From assembly GCF_029836165.1 (NCBI RefSeq), contig NZ_JAOEBG010000007.1, positions 186,001-250,000 on the forward strand: 64,000 nucleotides of DNA, in the 5' to 3' direction. Position 1 is the first letter of the stretch. Every line of letters starts with the position of its first letter. The notes under the pieces are model-generated. The model worked only from the letters and a program-made list of their open reading frames with translations, was not told the origin of the DNA and made no database searches. Shown here one piece after another: positions 62,754-64,000 of the stretch. This DNA is from Pseudomonas sp. GD04091 (GTDB lineage Bacteria; Pseudomonadota; Gammaproteobacteria; Pseudomonadales; Pseudomonadaceae). A program made the position numbers and the translations under genes.

Positions 62754-64000
62754 ATGACTCGTACCCGAAATTCCCGCACCCCTAAAAAACGCCCGACCGG
62801 TCGCGCCCGCGCCTGGCTGGGCTGGGCTCTCAAGCTCAGCCTGGTCGGCCTGGTGGTGATCGCCGGTTTCGCGGTCTATCTCGACGCCACCGTCCAGGAG
62901 AAATTCTCCGGCAAGCGCTGGACCATCCCGGCCAAGGTGTATGCCCGCCCGCTGGAGCTGTTCGTCGGCCAGAAGCTGAGCCGCAACGACTTCCTCACCG
63001 AGCTCGATGCCCTCGGCTACCGCCGCGAAAGCGCGGCCAACGGGCCGGGCGCGGCTTCGGTCAACGGCAATACGGTCGACCTCAATACCCGCGGCTTCCA
63101 GTTCTATGAAGGCATGGAGCCGGCGCAGTTCGTGCGCGTGCGCTTCTCCGGCGACTACGTCGCCGGGCTCAGCGGGGCCAACGGCGGCAAGCTCGACGTG
63201 GTGCGCCTGGAGCCGTTGATGATCGGCGGCATCTATCCGAAGAACCTCGAAGACCGCATCCTGATCAAGATCGACCAGGTGCCGCCTTACCTGCTGGAAA
63301 CCCTGATCGCCACCGAAGACCGGGATTTCTACAGCCATTTCGGCGTCTCGCCCAAGTCCATCGCCCGGGCCGTCTGGGTCAACACCTCGTCCGGCGCCAT
63401 GCGCCAGGGCGGCAGTACCCTCACGCAGCAGCTGGTGAAGAACTTCTTCCTGACCAACGAACGCAGCCTCAGCCGCAAGCTGACCGAAGCCATGATGGCC
63501 GTGCTGCTCGAGCTGCATTACGACAAGCGCGAGATCCTCGAGGCGTACCTCAACGAGGTGTTCGTCGGCCAGGATGGGCAGCGTGCCGTGCACGGCTTCG
63601 GCCTGGCCAGCCAGTTCTTCTTCAGCCAGCCGCTGCAGGAGCTCAAGCTGCACCAGATCGCCTTGCTGGTGGGCATGGTCAAGGGGCCGTCCTATTACAA
63701 CCCGCGCCGCTCCCCCGAGCGCGCCCTGCAGCGCCGTAACCTGGTGCTCGACCTGCTCGCCGAGCAGGGCGTGGCCAGCCAGGACGTGGTCGATGCGGCG
63801 AAGAAGATGCCCTTGGGCGTGACCAAGCGCGGCAGCCTGGCCGACAGTTCGTTCCCGGCCTTCCTCGACCTGGTCAAGCGGCAGTTGCGCCAGGACTATC
63901 GCGACGAAGACCTGACCGAAGAGGGTCTGCGTATCTTCACCAGTTTCGACCCTATCCTGCAGATGAAGGCCGAGACCGCCATGACCGAGACCTTCAAGCG
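62754..64000 (+). CDS. mrcB: Penicillin-binding protein 1B (truncated by window end)
   Basis: The first 415 residues of a class A PBP, cut off at the right edge. A short basic cytoplasmic tail (TRTRNSRTPKKRPTGR) leads into a membrane helix (about 22-45, WALKLSLVGLVVIAGFAVYL), then a UB2H-like segment. The glycosyltransferase domain has catalytic Glu188 in ATEDRDFYSHFG, then GGSTLTQQLVKNFFL and EAYLNEVFVGQDG. The transpeptidase domain lies beyond the window. It polymerises peptidoglycan glycan strands, with LpoB-type activators in E. coli. The start ATG is at 62754. Confidence 0.96.
   Translation, partial: MTRTRNSRTPKKRPTGRARAWLGWALKLSLVGLVVIAGFAVYLDATVQEKFSGKRWTIPAKVYARPLELFVGQKLSRNDFLTELDALGYRRESAANGPGAASVNGNTVDLNTRGFQFYEGMEPAQFVRVRFSGDYVAGLSGANGGKLDVVRLEPLMIGGIYPKNLEDRILIKIDQVPPYLLETLIATEDRDFYSHFGVSPKSIARAVWVNTSSGAMRQGGSTLTQQLVKNFFLTNERSLSRKLTEAMMAVLLELHYDKREILEAYLNEVFVGQDGQRAVHGFGLASQFFFSQPLQELKLHQIALLVGMVKGPSYYNPRRSPERALQRRNLVLDLLAEQGVASQDVVDAAKKMPLGVTKRGSLADSSFPAFLDLVKRQLRQDYRDEDLTEEGLRIFTSFDPILQMKAETAMTETFK

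Overview
The window is a 64 kb piece of a GC-rich gammaproteobacterial chromosome that fits the Pseudomonas putida group. The evidence is the protein sequences (for example Fur, RlmE, SmpB and FtsH with Pseudomonas-type sequence), the gene order cbrX-cbrA-cbrB-crcZ-pcnB-folK-panB-panC-pgi-acs, a PrrF small RNA, and many REP palindromes of the kind common in P. putida (cores such as GCGGGCAAGCCCGCTCCCAC). It is mostly conserved core genome. I see no prophage, insertion sequence, integron or CRISPR array.

Layout. 0-5 kb: a lactate-type regulator (lldR) with a 17-bp operator at the left edge, then smpB, ratA, bamE, fur and recN. 5-16 kb: grpE-dnaK-dnaJ-dapB, with separate heat-shock promoters for grpE and dnaK, then carA-carB-greA behind an attenuator-like leader. 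16-22.5 kb: yhbY, rlmE, ftsH, folP, glmM, tpiA, secG. 22.4-31.6 kb: tRNA-Leu, tRNA-fMet and the rimP-nusA-infB-rbfA-truB-rpsO-pnp cluster. 31.8-39 kb is the most variable stretch: a BON protein, an ABM/VOC divergent pair, an AsmA-like DUF748 protein, and a cassette of arsR, a quinone-reductase-like gene, an ABM monooxygenase and a DUF2236 (MpaB-like) oxygenase. 39-47 kb: acs, pgi, panC, panB, folK, pcnB. 47-52 kb: the CbrAB carbon/nitrogen control locus with its sRNA crcZ. 52-56 kb: gluQRS, dksA, an aminotransferase, sfsA and a Rieske protein. 56-60 kb: a haem ABC importer operon, then the iron sRNA prrF. 60-64 kb: a TfoX-like protein, a pentapeptide-repeat protein, a phosphotransferase/ATPase fusion and the start of mrcB.

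Two regulatory themes run through the window. (1) Carbon catabolite control: CbrA/CbrB activate crcZ through a visible sigma-54 promoter and a TGTTAC-N14-GTAACA site, and CrcZ carries six A-rich Hfq/Crc-titrating motifs. acs carries a CA-like motif near its start. (2) Iron control: Fur is encoded here, and Fur-box-like sites precede both the haem importer and prrF. The best candidate for an undescribed system is the arsR cassette at 36.1-38.9 kb. The arsR promoter holds a perfect ATATCGG-N6-CCGATAT palindrome, and two copies of a related site with the same spacing lie in a 37-bp direct duplication in front of the reductase gene.

All coordinates and motif positions were read by eye. Functions come from recognised family sequence, without any database search.
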